In this document: piece by piece, positions 36,340-47,568 of the stretch | Position numbering within the stretch: the stretch's first letter is position 1 | How the letters are laid out: every line of letters begins with the position of its first letter | Assembly (NCBI RefSeq): GCF_963678635.1 | Contig: NC_087062.1 | Location: 85,958,890 to 86,022,889 of the forward strand | DNA: 64,000 nt | Origin: Symsagittifera roscoffensis | Lineage: Eukaryota > Xenacoelomorpha > Acoela > Convolutidae | Direction of reading: 5' to 3' | The notes under the pieces: model-generated | Seen by the model: only the letters and a program-made list of their open reading frames with translations | The model's database searches: none | Told to the model about the DNA's origin: nothing | Program-made: the position numbers and the translations under genes

Positions 36340-36792
36340 TCAATCCTTTTTCTCAATTACTTCATGCTCCTCCAAGTGTTCTTTAATTAAAGGTATAAAG
36401 GGTATCCAAATGGCGACATTAGTCAGTGCAAAAGTAGCAATCATAACATATACCACCCACTTCACCTCTTCGTATAGTCCCACAATGGCAATGTGCATTA
36501 CCAGAGCGGCCATCATTATACAAATATAATGGCAAGCAGCCTGACTAACAAGTAAAGCAAGAGCTACGGTGCCCTTGAAGAACAGACCGATTCTCAACCC
36601 CATCGAGACAATCAGACCAGTTCCAAAAAGGTGTGATGCCAGCAGTCCGAAGCGGGACGCCTTGAGCAGCATGTAGTCTGAGGGAATCCTGCCGTAGTAA
36701 TCGGTCGCATTTTTCTCATCATCGTCGTCGAAGTCAATGTAGCCATACTCTTCTTCGGGTGGCACGCCCAGAATTTCAATGTCAATTATAAC
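36340..36792 (-). CDS. Four-transmembrane protein, exon 2 (last)
   Basis: Residues 73-222 of a 222-residue membrane protein. It begins VIIDIEILGVPPEEEYGYID after the acceptor TGTGTTTTAG|GTT. An acidic stretch (DFDDDDEKN) and a possible N-glycosylation site (NAT) precede three hydrophobic helices at about residues 118-144, 147-179 and 185-208. The tail is charged (IKEHLEEHEVIEKKD). Base composition is clearly above the AT-rich surroundings. I do not recognise the family; the ILGV..FGLLAS spacing weakly recalls TMEM179-like proteins, but helix order and loop lengths do not fit. The first codon of the open frame at 36765 is GTG (Val), so it is internal, not a start. Confidence 0.75.
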   Translation of the reverse strand, partial: VIIDIEILGVPPEEEYGYIDFDDDDEKNATDYYGRIPSDYMLLKASRFGLLASHLFGTGLIVSMGLRIGLFFKGTVALALLVSQAACHYICIMMAALVMHIAIVGLYEEVKWVVYVMIATFALTNVAIWIPFIPLIKEHLEEHEVIEKKD

Positions 36793-37500
36793 CTAAAACA
36801 CAAATTCCATCAACATAATAGTGGTTCAATGTGGCGCAAGTGGTAGTGCAAATTGCTAGAAATCATATGGATAACGGTTCGAAACTCGCACGTCCACTAT
36901 AATTTCAAAAGATCTTCCCAGTCAATCATAGCTTCGCTAAGCATAAATAATGAATTTTCGGTTTAGGTATTCTTTTAGCCCCCGTTCCTACTGAATGAAG
37001 GATCCACCGTGGGGGAGGGGGGATGTCTTCCATTTCACTGCAGCAGGTCCCAGCTAGAGAATGATGATGACACTGGGACTCCTCGTTTTTAGGCCTCCGA
37101 CTGCTTAACTAGCTCAAGTAACAAAAATTAAACTCCCTTACTCACCCCCTTCAATAAACCAAGCAACGATCTGCCATGTTATAGTTTAACTTCGGATAAA
37201 ATTGGTCAGCGTTTTGAGTGAAATACTCAAATCTGATTGGTTCAACCTCCAGATTAGAATCAAATTGACTTCCTACTTGAGCGGAGGACGACGTTAATTT
37301 CAAAATACGCTACAGCTCCTGGTATCGAAATGAAAGATATTTTTTGAGTCTAGAAGTTTGGAACCCCTCAGTACCAGTGTTCTACAGACAACATGACCGA
37401 TCAGTTCCGCTTTGCCATAAGTGGTATTCGTGAAAGTACTTTGTTCGCATTTAATACCAGAATCTGGTTTATTAATAATCATTAATTCAGAAAATCTGAC
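36793..37500 (-). other. Intron of the four-TM gene
   Basis: GT..AG intron of 708 bp, phase 0. It contains the tRNA-like segment and, at 37,200-37,290, sequence weakly like the 26 kb hairpin MITE in reverse (CCAATCAGATT, GTCGTCCTCCGC). No coding sequence is seen. Confidence 0.6.
36829..36900 (+). mobile_element. tRNA-Ser-like SINE head or pseudogene in intron
   Basis: The A box is TGGCGCAAGTGGTAGTGC and the B box GGTTCGAAACTC. A CTAGAAA loop resembles a Ser-AGA anticodon loop, but the anticodon stem pairs poorly and the acceptor stem does not close. It lies in the intron of the four-TM gene, on the opposite strand. Confidence 0.45.
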
Positions 37501-37716
37501 CTGGTTCATGATGAAAATGCATCCCAGCGTATTGCAGACATTCCAGAGTCCTCCTTGTTGGGATCCGTCTCCATTTTGCCCACACATGTGGTAGTGACCA
37601 CAGAAAGACATGGCCAAAATCACTATGTACACACATATGGCCGCTATCAGGAAGTTCTTTTGTGGGTTTGAGATCTGTTTGCAGTCCGATTTCTTCACAA
37701 TTGACTTCTTCGGCAT
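37501..37716 (-). CDS. Four-transmembrane protein, exon 1
   Basis: Residues 1-72. The ATG at 37716 is chosen because the open frame upstream begins only with GTG ACA. A basic N-terminus (MPKKSIVKKSDCK) precedes the first helix at about residues 21-39 (NFLIAAICVYIVILAMSF). A Cys/His-containing loop follows (CGHYHMCGQNGDG) with a second Cys pair (NVCNTLGC). The exon ends CAG|GTCAGA in phase 0. This arrangement of a cysteine-rich non-cytoplasmic loop after helix 1 is visible, but the function is unknown. Part of this exon (37586-37627) has a close match on the opposite strand at the right edge of the window. Confidence 0.75.
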
Positions 37717-38164
37717 TGTCACCAGAGGGCAAAATTAACCGTATATCGGAGTAACAATTGAACAAATTTCTAAACGCCAGTTATAACGAAGCAAAATTTT
37801 TTGAAACAATGATCGAACTGATTAGAAAAATTGAGCTGTCATATATGTGCTAAGTTCTCAGATAAATCTCAAAATTTAGAGTTTATCTCTGCTATACAAA
37901 AGAGAATAAAATGAAACGCTGTAATGCAATTGCCTTTATCAGTCAGTATAAAAACTGCGAAACACTGATTTGGAACTTGCTCTAATATAAAATGTTAGAC
38001 TGAAATATTTACTGCAATCAAAAATCAGAAGTCAAAATCGTAGTTGTACACGTAAAATTTACACCACAGATTCAACATCAAAAAAACATCCGATGTATAG
38101 GAATTCATGTCTGTATGTAACTAATTAAAACTAATTTTGGTTAATAACAAAAAAAGTTTCTGGT

Positions 38165-38518
38165 CTAACGAGGAGTTTGAGCTTTCCGCTTGGCCAAACT
38201 TCCATTTACTTCCACCATTGACGAAGCAGTTGCCGGACCATTACTCTCTTTTTCACCCGCAGATTGCGTCCCAGCTGTAGCCTCTTTCAACACGTGAAAT
38301 AAGGCCGTAGGCGATACGTTTAGTGGTGAGGATAAAAGTGAGTGGATTACGTTTAGAAGTTCCCGGGACATTGGAACCCCAGCAAGTTCGCACAGCTCCT
38401 GTAAGTCCTCGCGATCTTTGTCGTTATGCGATAGAGACGTGGGAAAAGATCCCACCGCTGGTTCCACTCTGGCAGTAGAGGCTGTGGCAGGGGTGGAGCT
38501 CCGCGATGTGCCACTCAT
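38165..38518 (-). CDS. MZT2: Mitotic-spindle organizing protein 2 (MOZART2)
   Basis: Single-exon frame of 117 residues with an ATG start. The conserved core (about residues 37-82) reads DLQELCELAGVPMSRELLNV, then IHSLLSSPLNVSPTALFHVL and KEATAG. It follows the MOZART2 pattern E-L-x-x-L-A-G-x-x-[DS]-x-x-[VL]-[FL]-x-x-[IL]-x-x-L-L-x-L-N-V-x-P-x-A-[VL]-F-x-[VM]-L-K. The flanks are Ser/Thr/Ala-rich and disordered, as in the family. MOZART2 is a small partner of gamma-tubulin ring complexes, binding GCP N-terminal regions at centrosomes. It is shorter than the human protein (about 158 aa) through a shorter C-terminal tail. It lies 0.4 kb from the four-TM gene on the same strand, each with its own start. 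The family is absent from flies and nematodes, a weak clue to lineage. Confidence 0.8.
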   Translation of the reverse strand: MSGTSRSSTPATASTARVEPAVGSFPTSLSHNDKDREDLQELCELAGVPMSRELLNVIHSLLSSPLNVSPTALFHVLKEATAGTQSAGEKESNGPATASSMVEVNGSLAKRKAQTPR

Positions 38519-38546
38519 TTTGGTAAATCTGAAATTTGGTATTGGT

Positions 38547-38665
38547 CAGGGGCAGATCTAGGATTTTTTCGAGGTTTGGGGGCGAATTTTCAAGAAATTT
38601 TGACCTTTTTTCTAGGTCGACCAAATTTATTTTCCGAGCTCTCCCAAAGCATTAAAAAGACTCTG
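38547..38665. mobile_element. hAT-like MITE fragment just upstream of MOZART2
   Basis: It begins CAGGGGCAGATCTAGG, the same end type as the element at 25575-25678, and shares TAGGTCGA.CAA.TT.ATTTTCCGAGCTC with the element at 35533-35804. The other end is not found. It starts only 28 bp before the MOZART2 ATG, so it lies in the 5' UTR or core promoter. Confidence 0.55.
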
Positions 38666-40646
38666 TTTTAGTCAAATTTTGGTGATATATCACAATAGGT
38701 GGCATAACAGAAAATAATGACTTAGAAATTGGTCGGCTGACCTTGCAAATGTTCTAGCCGTTTTTTTCTCGCGTGTTTCAATACAACATAGAAAAGATCA
38801 TTCAATAAAAAATTTTATTGGAACATTTACAAATCTAACCCCTCAAACTGAATCAAGCCCCAAATAAATCTAAAATCTCGGCAATTTCCGAAGCTGTTTC
38901 CCACGCTGATTTACTATCCCAGACATTTAATAAAAAAGTGATTATTTCTTGATTTTTTTTTGTTACCAAATTGAGTTTTTGTAATTACGATGGAAACTGA
39001 CAGTGGAACTCAGCTTCAGGTGGTTTCAACTAAAGAGGTATTCAAGAGTACAAATACCGGAGACAAAAAAGTGAAAAATGTGGAATCGGAACTGTTATTT
39101 TTGCGGGAAAAAATTGGAAAAACAAGAATGTGAAATAACGGGTCCTTAATGTAAGCAGTTAAGAGATAACAGGCTGCCAGTAAACGAAAAGTATACTAAC
39201 AAGGATTGTGTACTTGTATAGAACCCAACATTCGATCCAAGGACAGTAACTGACGTTACGGAATGCGACAATTGAGTTTTTCAGTACAAGTCTGAAAATA
39301 AAAATTTCTAGTGGGGAAATTAAAGCTTGTCACATGTATATGGGAAATTACGGAAACAATATGCCCACTACCGTTTGTAAACTTGTATGCTTCGACGATA
39401 AGCACGCTATACACAAGACCTGGAGAAATCTGAAATAACAGAAAAACAATTTAAACAAGCGTAACATATACATTACGGAACGCCTTCCTGAACAAGAGGT
39501 GGTAATTGGGAAAGTGGCCAATGATATGAACCTGATAACTACCACTGACAATTGCATAGTATCAGTGCTTGTCCATGATGAAAAACGTTGATGCGAAACA
39601 AAGTTGATGCGAGTTGACGCAGTTGATGAATTACAAACGATTAACGCTGTTAAACGAAAAAAGACGAGTCTACACCGACTCTCGTCAAGACAACAATGAG
39701 GGGGAATCCCCTGCAAAGAAAAAAACCGTCTCATTGACTGGATTTTGAACGGATAACTTGTGCTGTTTGTTAAACTTTGACAGAAAAACACAAAATAATA
39801 TGAGTTAAAATGTAAAGCATGAATAGCTTCTAACCCAAACTGGGTAGTAATGTTTGTGCTAAAATCTGTCAAATTACTCTCTGTTATTACTCTAATTATG
39901 GACCCAAAAAAGTAAAGGAAAAGGGTGACAAAATTTTTTTTTGTTTTGTTTTGTCTTTTAATTTTTTTTTTCTCAAATCATTTTTTTTGCGTTTCGTTTT
40001 CAATTTTTCAACTTATGAACTCTGACCGAACAAAAAATGATTATTCTCCAACAAGTGCATAGATTAGTTTGTGGGATTTCCGCCCTGCTGGTGTAAGACA
40101 TAAAGAAGAAAAACAGTCTTAGCAGTGTTTTTTAAAGACCATAAATTAAATGAGTTGCTGCGATTTCCGCGCTGCTTTGTGGTCATATAAGATGAGTTAT
40201 ATACTTTTTCCTTTTAAAATGCAATTAGAATGAAGTCTAAAGACATTTCTGCTTGATTAGTTCCCAGAGCTTGCGTGATTTCCCGCTGCTTTGCGATTTT
40301 TAAATGCAAATAAATAACGGAAAAAAATTCAGGAAAATGGAAATTGAAAAGGAAAAGAAGGAGGTGAAGTTTCGGAGGGGGATGAAAGAATCTTATACGG
40401 ACATTAAAATTAAAAGTTAGCAATAGTCGTATTAATGCAAAGAATAAGAAAATTTCCGACAAGAGATAAAAACCACCTAGAGTTAGTGCGATTTCCGCAC
40501 TGCCCTTGGTGATTTCTGGCAACTCATAGTGGCGATTTCCGCTGCTTTTAAAATAACATGTTTTTTTTTGTAGTTAGGAAGCATGAATTTAAAACAGCCA
40601 GATCTTCACAAAAAAATAATTAAATTTCAACAAGTTAAGAAACCGC

Positions 40647-40949
40647 ATGAGAATTATATGTTACACAGAAATGGTTAACAGAGACAAGGAGGAAACAGAT
40701 TCCAAAACTTTTTCATTGTTTTCACAAATTATCAGATCATTGTCCCGAAACTTGCAAGAATTTGAATTAGAAGGAGAGAAATTGGCCCAACGTCCACATA
40801 TCATCTGTTTAACTGAAACCTGGCAGAAAATAACTCTGACAATGACATCTTCGAAAATCAAGGATACGAACCTCTCTTTAGTTGCGCTAGAGTTAAACGA
40901 GGAAGAGGTATTCGCATCTATGTTTACATCGGGTCATTACATAGGATAA
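40647..40949 (+). pseudogene. Retrotransposon endonuclease N-terminal remnant (copy A)
   Basis: Contains HIICLTETWQ, the conserved Glu-bearing motif of apurinic-type endonucleases (typical form: I-x-x-x-x-E-[TS]-W). The frame stops, and later endonuclease motifs (VACVYIPPNS) occur in another frame downstream. Present again at 49,325-49,603 in copy C but missing from copy B. Confidence 0.6.
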
Positions 40950-42443
40950 TAAAGCAAAAAAAGATAACAATATTCAAATCTTGCCAGTTCTCATAAAAAA
41001 TCAAATAAATCAGAAAATAGTAGCCTGTGTTTACATTCCACCAAATTCTCTGAACAACGATACCTTGGAAGCCTGCAAAACTATTTGGATGGATAAACGC
41101 TACCGTCCGAAACTGAACACATAGTTTGTGGTGGTTTCAACGTAAATGATCTGTTAAATTTGACAAAGCGAAAAAAATTAGTGTATTATGATAGGAAATG
41201 GCGTGTTACAAAACAAAAAGGGCTGCTTCCCAATACGAGTGACAGATCGTTGTAGCACAATGATTGACTCATTTTTCTGTACATCCAGTTTCTCAAAAAA
41301 ATCTATGAAAAATTCAGTGTCTGATCATTCGTGTTCAATTTTTCTCAAATTTTCTGAAAAAGGATGTTTTTACTAAAATACAAAAAAGGGAAATAAGTGA
41401 GAAATTAGGTTTTTAATTGCAGCATAAGATTGGCGAATTAATGCATTAATGGAATCCAGATTATCCGCAAACGTCTTCTCGGATTTTAGAAAACATAAAT
41501 TTGATCCTTATGAAGGCAGTTGATACTTTTTCCTAAAGCAATTACTAGCACAAACAGAAAGGAATCCATGCATTGTCGAAGAAGTAAAAAAAATGTAGCA
41601 GCAAAAAAGAGACGGTTACGAGAAGACATTTTGAATGTTACAACGGATGCCTGGAACAGATATATTTCTCAAAATAAAAATGTCAAAAACAAAATCATTC
41701 GCAAAAAACGAAAATACTATCAAAATAAATTAACGCTTGAGTCTAGATATAGAACCAAGATTTTTCTCACAATTTTTAAAAAATTGAGAGGCTAAGGAAA
41801 AAATCCGAGTCACTTAATCTATCTAAGGAGGACGCTGAGCTATTTAGCGAATACTTCCCGAATATAGGCGCCAGATTTGCACAGAGCAAACCAACTTGCA
41901 CGGAAAATAATGTTAATCTTTCAGCAGCAATTGTTCTTTTTTGAAACAAATTGATTTAATTGAAGTCATTGAAGTCCACAACAGTCTAAACATTAGATAT
42001 AGCACAGATTGCTATGATATCAACATAGTTCTCGTCAAACATTTTAAAACTTCACTAGCAGGCCCTCTGACTGAAGTTTTTAATGACAGCCTAACCCCAG
42101 GAGTCTACCCAATTAGTTTAAAAATTCAGAAGTTTTACCAAATTCCAAGGAAGGAAAAATCGATGACCCCTCACACTATAGACCAATTTCGCTTCTTCCA
42201 GTGCTGCGTTTAATTTTTCGAGCGTTTAATTTTCAGTCGAACCCAATCATATGTTGACAAATTAACTATCTTCCGAAACACTCAGTTTGACTTCAGATCA
42301 AAAAAGAGCACTGTTGACGCCATCTTTAAATTGTACGAAGAAGTTTCAACATCACTATCGAACAAAAAACTAACTGTTCAGAAAACTTTTTTAGACCTCA
42401 CAAAGGCTTTTGACACGGTTTATCACTCTATCCGCTTATAAAA

Positions 42444-42740
42444 TTGGAACTAATGGGACTCAGAGGGCCTGTCTTAACACTCTTGGACTCTTACCTTGAC
42501 ACTTGCTATCAGTACATCGAAACAAACTCTTTTAAGACCGAATTTGAACTGGTAACTTTTGGAGTACCTCAAGGATCTATCTTTGGCCCACTTTTACACA
42601 TACTTAATCTAAACGATCTTCGAATAGTCACGAAAAACACAGGAGTACTTTTGTATCCTGATGACACTGTTCTGAAATCCACAAACAACAAAGACTATAT
42701 TACTCTCGCACATCAATCGGCTTTGCATGAAGTAAATTAG
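42444..42740 (+). pseudogene. Reverse transcriptase fragment (copy A)
   Basis: GVPQGSIFGPLLHILNLNDL and LYPDDTVL mark RT motifs 4-5. Upstream, FLDLTKAFDTVYHS lies in a different frame. The frame ends with TAG inside the sequence HEVN-stop-WLKKNKL, where a Trp-containing helix normally continues. This stop is shared by copies B and C. Confidence 0.75.
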
Positions 42741-44463
42741 TGGTTGAAAAAGAACAAATTGACACGAAATGTCAAAAAAACCCAGACCATGGGCCACTGT
42801 CGGCCCCAAAAAGCTGAAAAATAAGAACTGTCAAATAATTTTTGAATGACACCCAAATAGAGGATTTAGAATGTTTTAAATATCATGCAATTCACCTCGA
42901 CTGTAAACTGAATTTTCATCAGCATATTGATAAGGTAAAAATAAAATTTTGCAGTTCTGTGGAGTGTTTTTTCAATTGAGAAAGTTTCTGACAGGACAGC
43001 AATTAATATTTGCGTATAAAAGTTTAAGCAACCAATCATCCAATATGGTGTTTTAATTTATGCAAACACCGACAAAACTAAACTGTTAGAACTGGAAATG
43101 AAAATCAAAATGCTAATTAGAATTATTTTTTATTAGCGCAGGACTGATTCAATCACTGAACTAATGCATGAAAAAATATATATACCGCAAAAAAATGTTT
43201 ACGTCCGAAATTGTGAAATTAAAGTTAAAATTATTCGAAAAGAGTGCCAAAAAGATCCATTGAAATATGCCATTACTAAACAAGAGTTCAACGTGATATT
43301 TTCAAAGAGGAAATCAAATCAAAAGTTAGCTATAAGTAGAAACAAACTCAACAGAGGGAGGGTCGATTACACCTAAAATTAGAAAATTTTTTTAATATTG
43401 ATGTAAATTTTTTCCCGCCTGGGTCAATTTCTTGAAAGTGGTTTCTCGGTTTCAATTGAATAGTCTTAATCATAAAGTTTTGGATAATTACATTCTAGGA
43501 AGTACAACTATATTGGGCATGCTTTGAGACATTTTTTTGCTGATTATATAGAATTTCTTTGTTGGTTTCTAGGTTATGGGTACAAATGACTACCCGAGAA
43601 AACAAAAAATAATATTTGTTTTTTTTTTAGAGAAGAGTTTAAAGGTGCGAATAAAGAGGTTTACGTTTAATAAATGCTTACCGGTAGAACAGTCCGTTGC
43701 ACTGGATCTAAAAATTTAACTAATTTTTTTGTTCTCCGCTTAATGAGACACCTGAAAACGGGCCGTGCTGTCTTAATGGTGTTCTCCCAAACGGTTCAAA
43801 TTTGTATTTGTAATTTTTTTTAAATAGTTCTAACTAGGTATCGTTTGGAAACAATTTATCATGATTATTATTTTGTATGTTCAAGTTGAATAGCTGGATC
43901 GCTTTTCTTTCTACTTCGAACAGTATTTATAATTATTTCAAAAGCCAATTTTTCTGGCATAAGAAGATTAAAATTTGAGTTTTTGAATAACATTTTATCT
44001 GGCAGAGTAATGTATTTACAAAAACTATCTTAGCAGCATGTACACTTGATTGAAAATGAAATGCCTATTTTGCACTGTAGTCAAAATTACCACCTACTGT
44101 AACATATCACCCATATTTTCTGCTTGCAGGCAAAATTTTGAAAAAACAGTCAAAAGCATTTATAGGCACTCATTTATAGGCGCTCCCCCCTCAAAATTAG
44201 TATATTGTCACGGAAGGCGCCTTAAGAACATTTTTTGGGTCTCTCACCAAATCTGGATATCTCAAAATAAACAAAGGGGGGACCCTTAGGGTCGACCTTT
44301 AAGTCCAAACAAATTATACAACCTATTAAAAAATTTAATAATAAAATCGGCGAGCTGTTTTTCTGACTTGAACATCAATTAAGAGATATACATCGAGTAA
44401 ACAACAGCCAATGAAGACATATATTTGCCACAGACGTGAGGACTGAGATTAACATCTGAGATG

Positions 44464-47400
44464 TTCTGAAAAAGGATGTTTTTACTAAAATACAAAAAAG
44501 GGAAATAAGTGAGAAATTAAGTTTTTAATTGCAGCATAAGATTGGCGAATTTATGCATTAATGGAATCCAGATTATCCGCAAACGTCTTCTCGGATTTTA
44601 GAAAACATAAATTTGATCCTTATGAAGGCAGTTGATACTTTTTCCTAAAGCAATTACTAGCACAAACAGAAAGGAATCCATGCATTGTCGAAGAAGTAAA
44701 AAAAATGTAGCAGCAAAAAAGAGACGGTTACGAGAAGACTTTTTGAATGTTACAACGGATGCCTGGAACAGATATATTTCTCAAAATAAAAATGTCAAAA
44801 ACAAAATCATTCGCAAAAAACGAAAATACTATCAAAATAAATTAACGCTTGAGTCTAGATATAGAACCAAGATTTTTCTCACAATTTTTAAAAAATTGAG
44901 AGGCTAAGGAAAAAATCCGAGTCACTTAATCTATCTAAGGAGGACGCTGAGCTATTTAGCGAATACTTCCCGAATATAGGCGCCAGATTTGCACAGAGCA
45001 AACCAACTTGCACGGAAAATAATGTTAATCTTTCAGCAGGAATTGTTCTTTTTTGAAACAAATTGATTTAATTGAAGTCATTGAAGTCCACAACAGTCTA
45101 AACATTAGATATAGCACAGATTGCTATGATATCAACATAGTTCTCGTCAAACATTTTAAAACTTCACTAGCAGGCCCTCAGACTGAAGTTTTTAATGACA
45201 GCCTAACCCCAGGAGTCTACCCAATTAGTTTAAAAATTCAGAAGTTTTACCAAATTCCAAGGAAGGAAAAATCGATGACCCCTCACACTATAGACCAATT
45301 TCGCTTCTTCCAGTGCTGCGTTTAATTTTTCGAGCGTTTAATTTTCAGTCGAACCCAATCATATGTTGACAAATTAACTATCTTCCGAAACACTCAGTTT
45401 GACTTCAGATCAAAAAAGAGTACTGTTGACGCCATCTTTAAATTGTACGAAGAAGTTTCAACATCACTATCGAACAAAAAACTAACTGTTCAGAAAACTT
45501 TTTTAGACCTCACAAAGTCTTTTGACACGGTTTATCACTCTATCCGCTTATAAAATTGGAACTAATGGGACTCAGAGGGCCTGTCTTAACACTCTTGGAC
45601 TCTTACCTTGACACTTGCTATCAGTACATCGAAACAAACTCTTTTAAGACCGAATTTGAACTGGTAACTTTTGGAGTATCTCAAGGATCTATCTTTGGCC
45701 CACTTTTACACATACTTAATCTAAACGATCTTCGAATAGTCACGAAAAACACAGGAGTACTTTTGTATCCTGATGACACTGTTCTGAAATCCACAAACAA
45801 CAAAGACTATACTACTCTCGCACATCAATCGGCTTTGCATGAAGTAAATTAGTGGTTGAAAAAGAACAAATTGACACGAAATGTCAAAAAAACCCAGACC
45901 ATGGGCCACTGTCGGCCCCAAAAAGCTGAAAAATAAGAACTGTCAAATAATTTTTGAATGACACCCAAATAGAGGATTTAGAATGTTTTAAATATCATGC
46001 AATTCACCTCGACTGTAAACTGAATTTTCATCAGCATATTGATAAGGTAAAAATAAAATTTTGCAGTTCTGTGGAGTGTTTTTTCAATTGAGAAAGTTTC
46101 TGACAGGACAGCAATTAATATTTGCGTATAAAAGTTTAAGCAACCAATCATCCAATATGGTGTTTTAATTTATGCAAACACCGACAAAACTAAACTGTTA
46201 GAACTGGAAATGAAAATCAAAATGCTAATTAGAATTATTTTTTATTAGCGCAGGACTGATTCAATCACTGAACTAATGCATGAAAAAATATATATACCGC
46301 AAAAAAATTTTTACGTCCGAAATTGTGAAATTAAAGTTAAAATTATTCGAAAAGAGTGCCAAAAAGATCCATTGAAATATGCCATTACTAAACAAGAGTT
46401 CAACGTGATATTTTCAAAGAGGAAATCAAATCAAAAGTTAGCTATAAGTAGAAACAAACTCAACAGAGGGAGGGTCGATTACACCTAATATTAGAAAAAA
46501 TTTTTAATATTGATGTAAATTTTTTCCCGCCTGGGTCAATTTCTTGAAAGTGGTTTCTCGGTTTCAATTGAATAGTCTTAATCATAAAGTTTTGGATAAT
46601 TACATTCTAGGAAGTACAACTATATTGGGCATGCTTTGAGACATTTTTTTGCTGATTATATAGAATTTCTTTGTTGGTTTCTAGGTTATGGGTACAAATG
46701 ACTACCCGAGAAAACAAAAAATAATATTTGTTTTTTTTTAGAGAAGAGTTTAAAGGTGCGAATAAAGAGGTTTACGTTTAATAAATGCTTACCGGTAGAA
46801 CGGTCCGTTGCACTGGATCTAAAAATTTAACTAATTTTTTTGTTCTCCGCTTAATGAGACACCTGAAAACGGGCCGTGCTGTCTTAATGGTGTTCTCCCA
46901 AACGGTTCAAATTTGTATTTGTAATTTTTTTTTAAATAGTTCTAACTAGGTATCGTTTGGAAACAATTTATCATGATTATTATTTTTTATGTTCAAGTTG
47001 AATAGCTCGATCGCTTTTCTTTCTACTTCGAACAGTATTTATAATTATTTCAAAAGCCAATTTTTCTGGCATAAGAAGATTAAAATTTGAGTTTTTGAAT
47101 AACATTTTATCTGGCAGAGTAATGTATTTACAAAAACTATCTTAGCAGCATGTACACTTGATTGAAAATGAAATGCCTATTTTGCACTGTAGTCAAAATT
47201 ACCACCTACTGTAACATATCACCCATATTTTCTGCTTGCAGGCAAAATTTTGAAAAAACAGTCAAAAGCATTTATAGGCGCTCCCCCCTCAAAATTAGTA
47301 TATTGTCACGGAAGGCGCCTTAAGAACATTTTTTGGGTCTCTCACCAAATCTGGATATCTCAAAATAAACAAAGGGGGGACCCTTAGGGTCGACCTTTAA

Positions 47401-47568
47401 GTCCAAACAAATTATACAACCTATTAAAAAATTTAATAATAAAATCGGCGAGCTGTTTTTCTGACTTGAACATCATTTAAGAGATATACATCGAGTAAAC
47501 AACAGCCAATGAAGACATATATTTGCCACAGACGTGAGGACTGAGATTAACATCTGAGATGGCTGAAT
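44464..47568 (+). mobile_element. Same retrotransposon, 5'-truncated copy B
   Basis: It starts at the position equal to 41352 of copy A and runs to the unit end, with a constant offset of 3112. It lacks ORF1 and most of the endonuclease. It shares with copy A a one-base A-run deletion at about 44,895 and GTCTAGATATAGAACC, where copy C differs. Confidence 0.8.
45556..45852 (+). pseudogene. Reverse transcriptase fragment (copy B)
   Basis: Same fragment as 42444-42740 with a few substitutions (GVSQGS in place of GVPQGS). It keeps the same terminal TAG and the YPDD box. Confidence 0.7.

Larger units (their letters stand above)
38913..44463 (+). mobile_element. Non-LTR retrotransposon (CR1/L2/Jockey-like), dead copy A
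   Basis: A 5.55 kb unit. In order: ORF1-like remnants (about 39,050-39,600, including NIYITERLPEQ and DNCIVSVLVHDE segments in shifted frames), a spacer with repeated GCGATTTCCGC motifs (40,070-40,560), an apurinic-type endonuclease remnant (IICLTETWQ at about 40,800; VACVYIPPNS at about 41,020), reverse transcriptase (LDLTKAFDTV, GVPQGS, LYPDDTVL, 42,390-42,670), then a C-terminal and 3' non-coding region. The catalytic box reads YPDD instead of YADD. Many stops and frameshifts break every domain. I see no poly-A tail or target duplication. Confidence 0.8.

Noticed and set aside
18600-36900. Functional tRNA genes at the A/B-box sites
   Set aside because: None closes an acceptor stem and anticodon stem together; three share a non-tRNA body. 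Called SINE heads or pseudogenes.
37300-37500. Extension of exon 1 of the four-TM gene through the donor to a stop at 37300
   Set aside because: The in-frame GT donor after CAG joins in phase 0 to an acidic/hydrophobic exon 2, and the read-through peptide has no membrane character. It is intron sequence.
40214-40522. Hydrophobic 102-codon - strand frame repeated in copies A and C
   Set aside because: Antisense of the retrotransposon spacer with GCGATTTCCGC repeats; conserved only because the DNA is duplicated.
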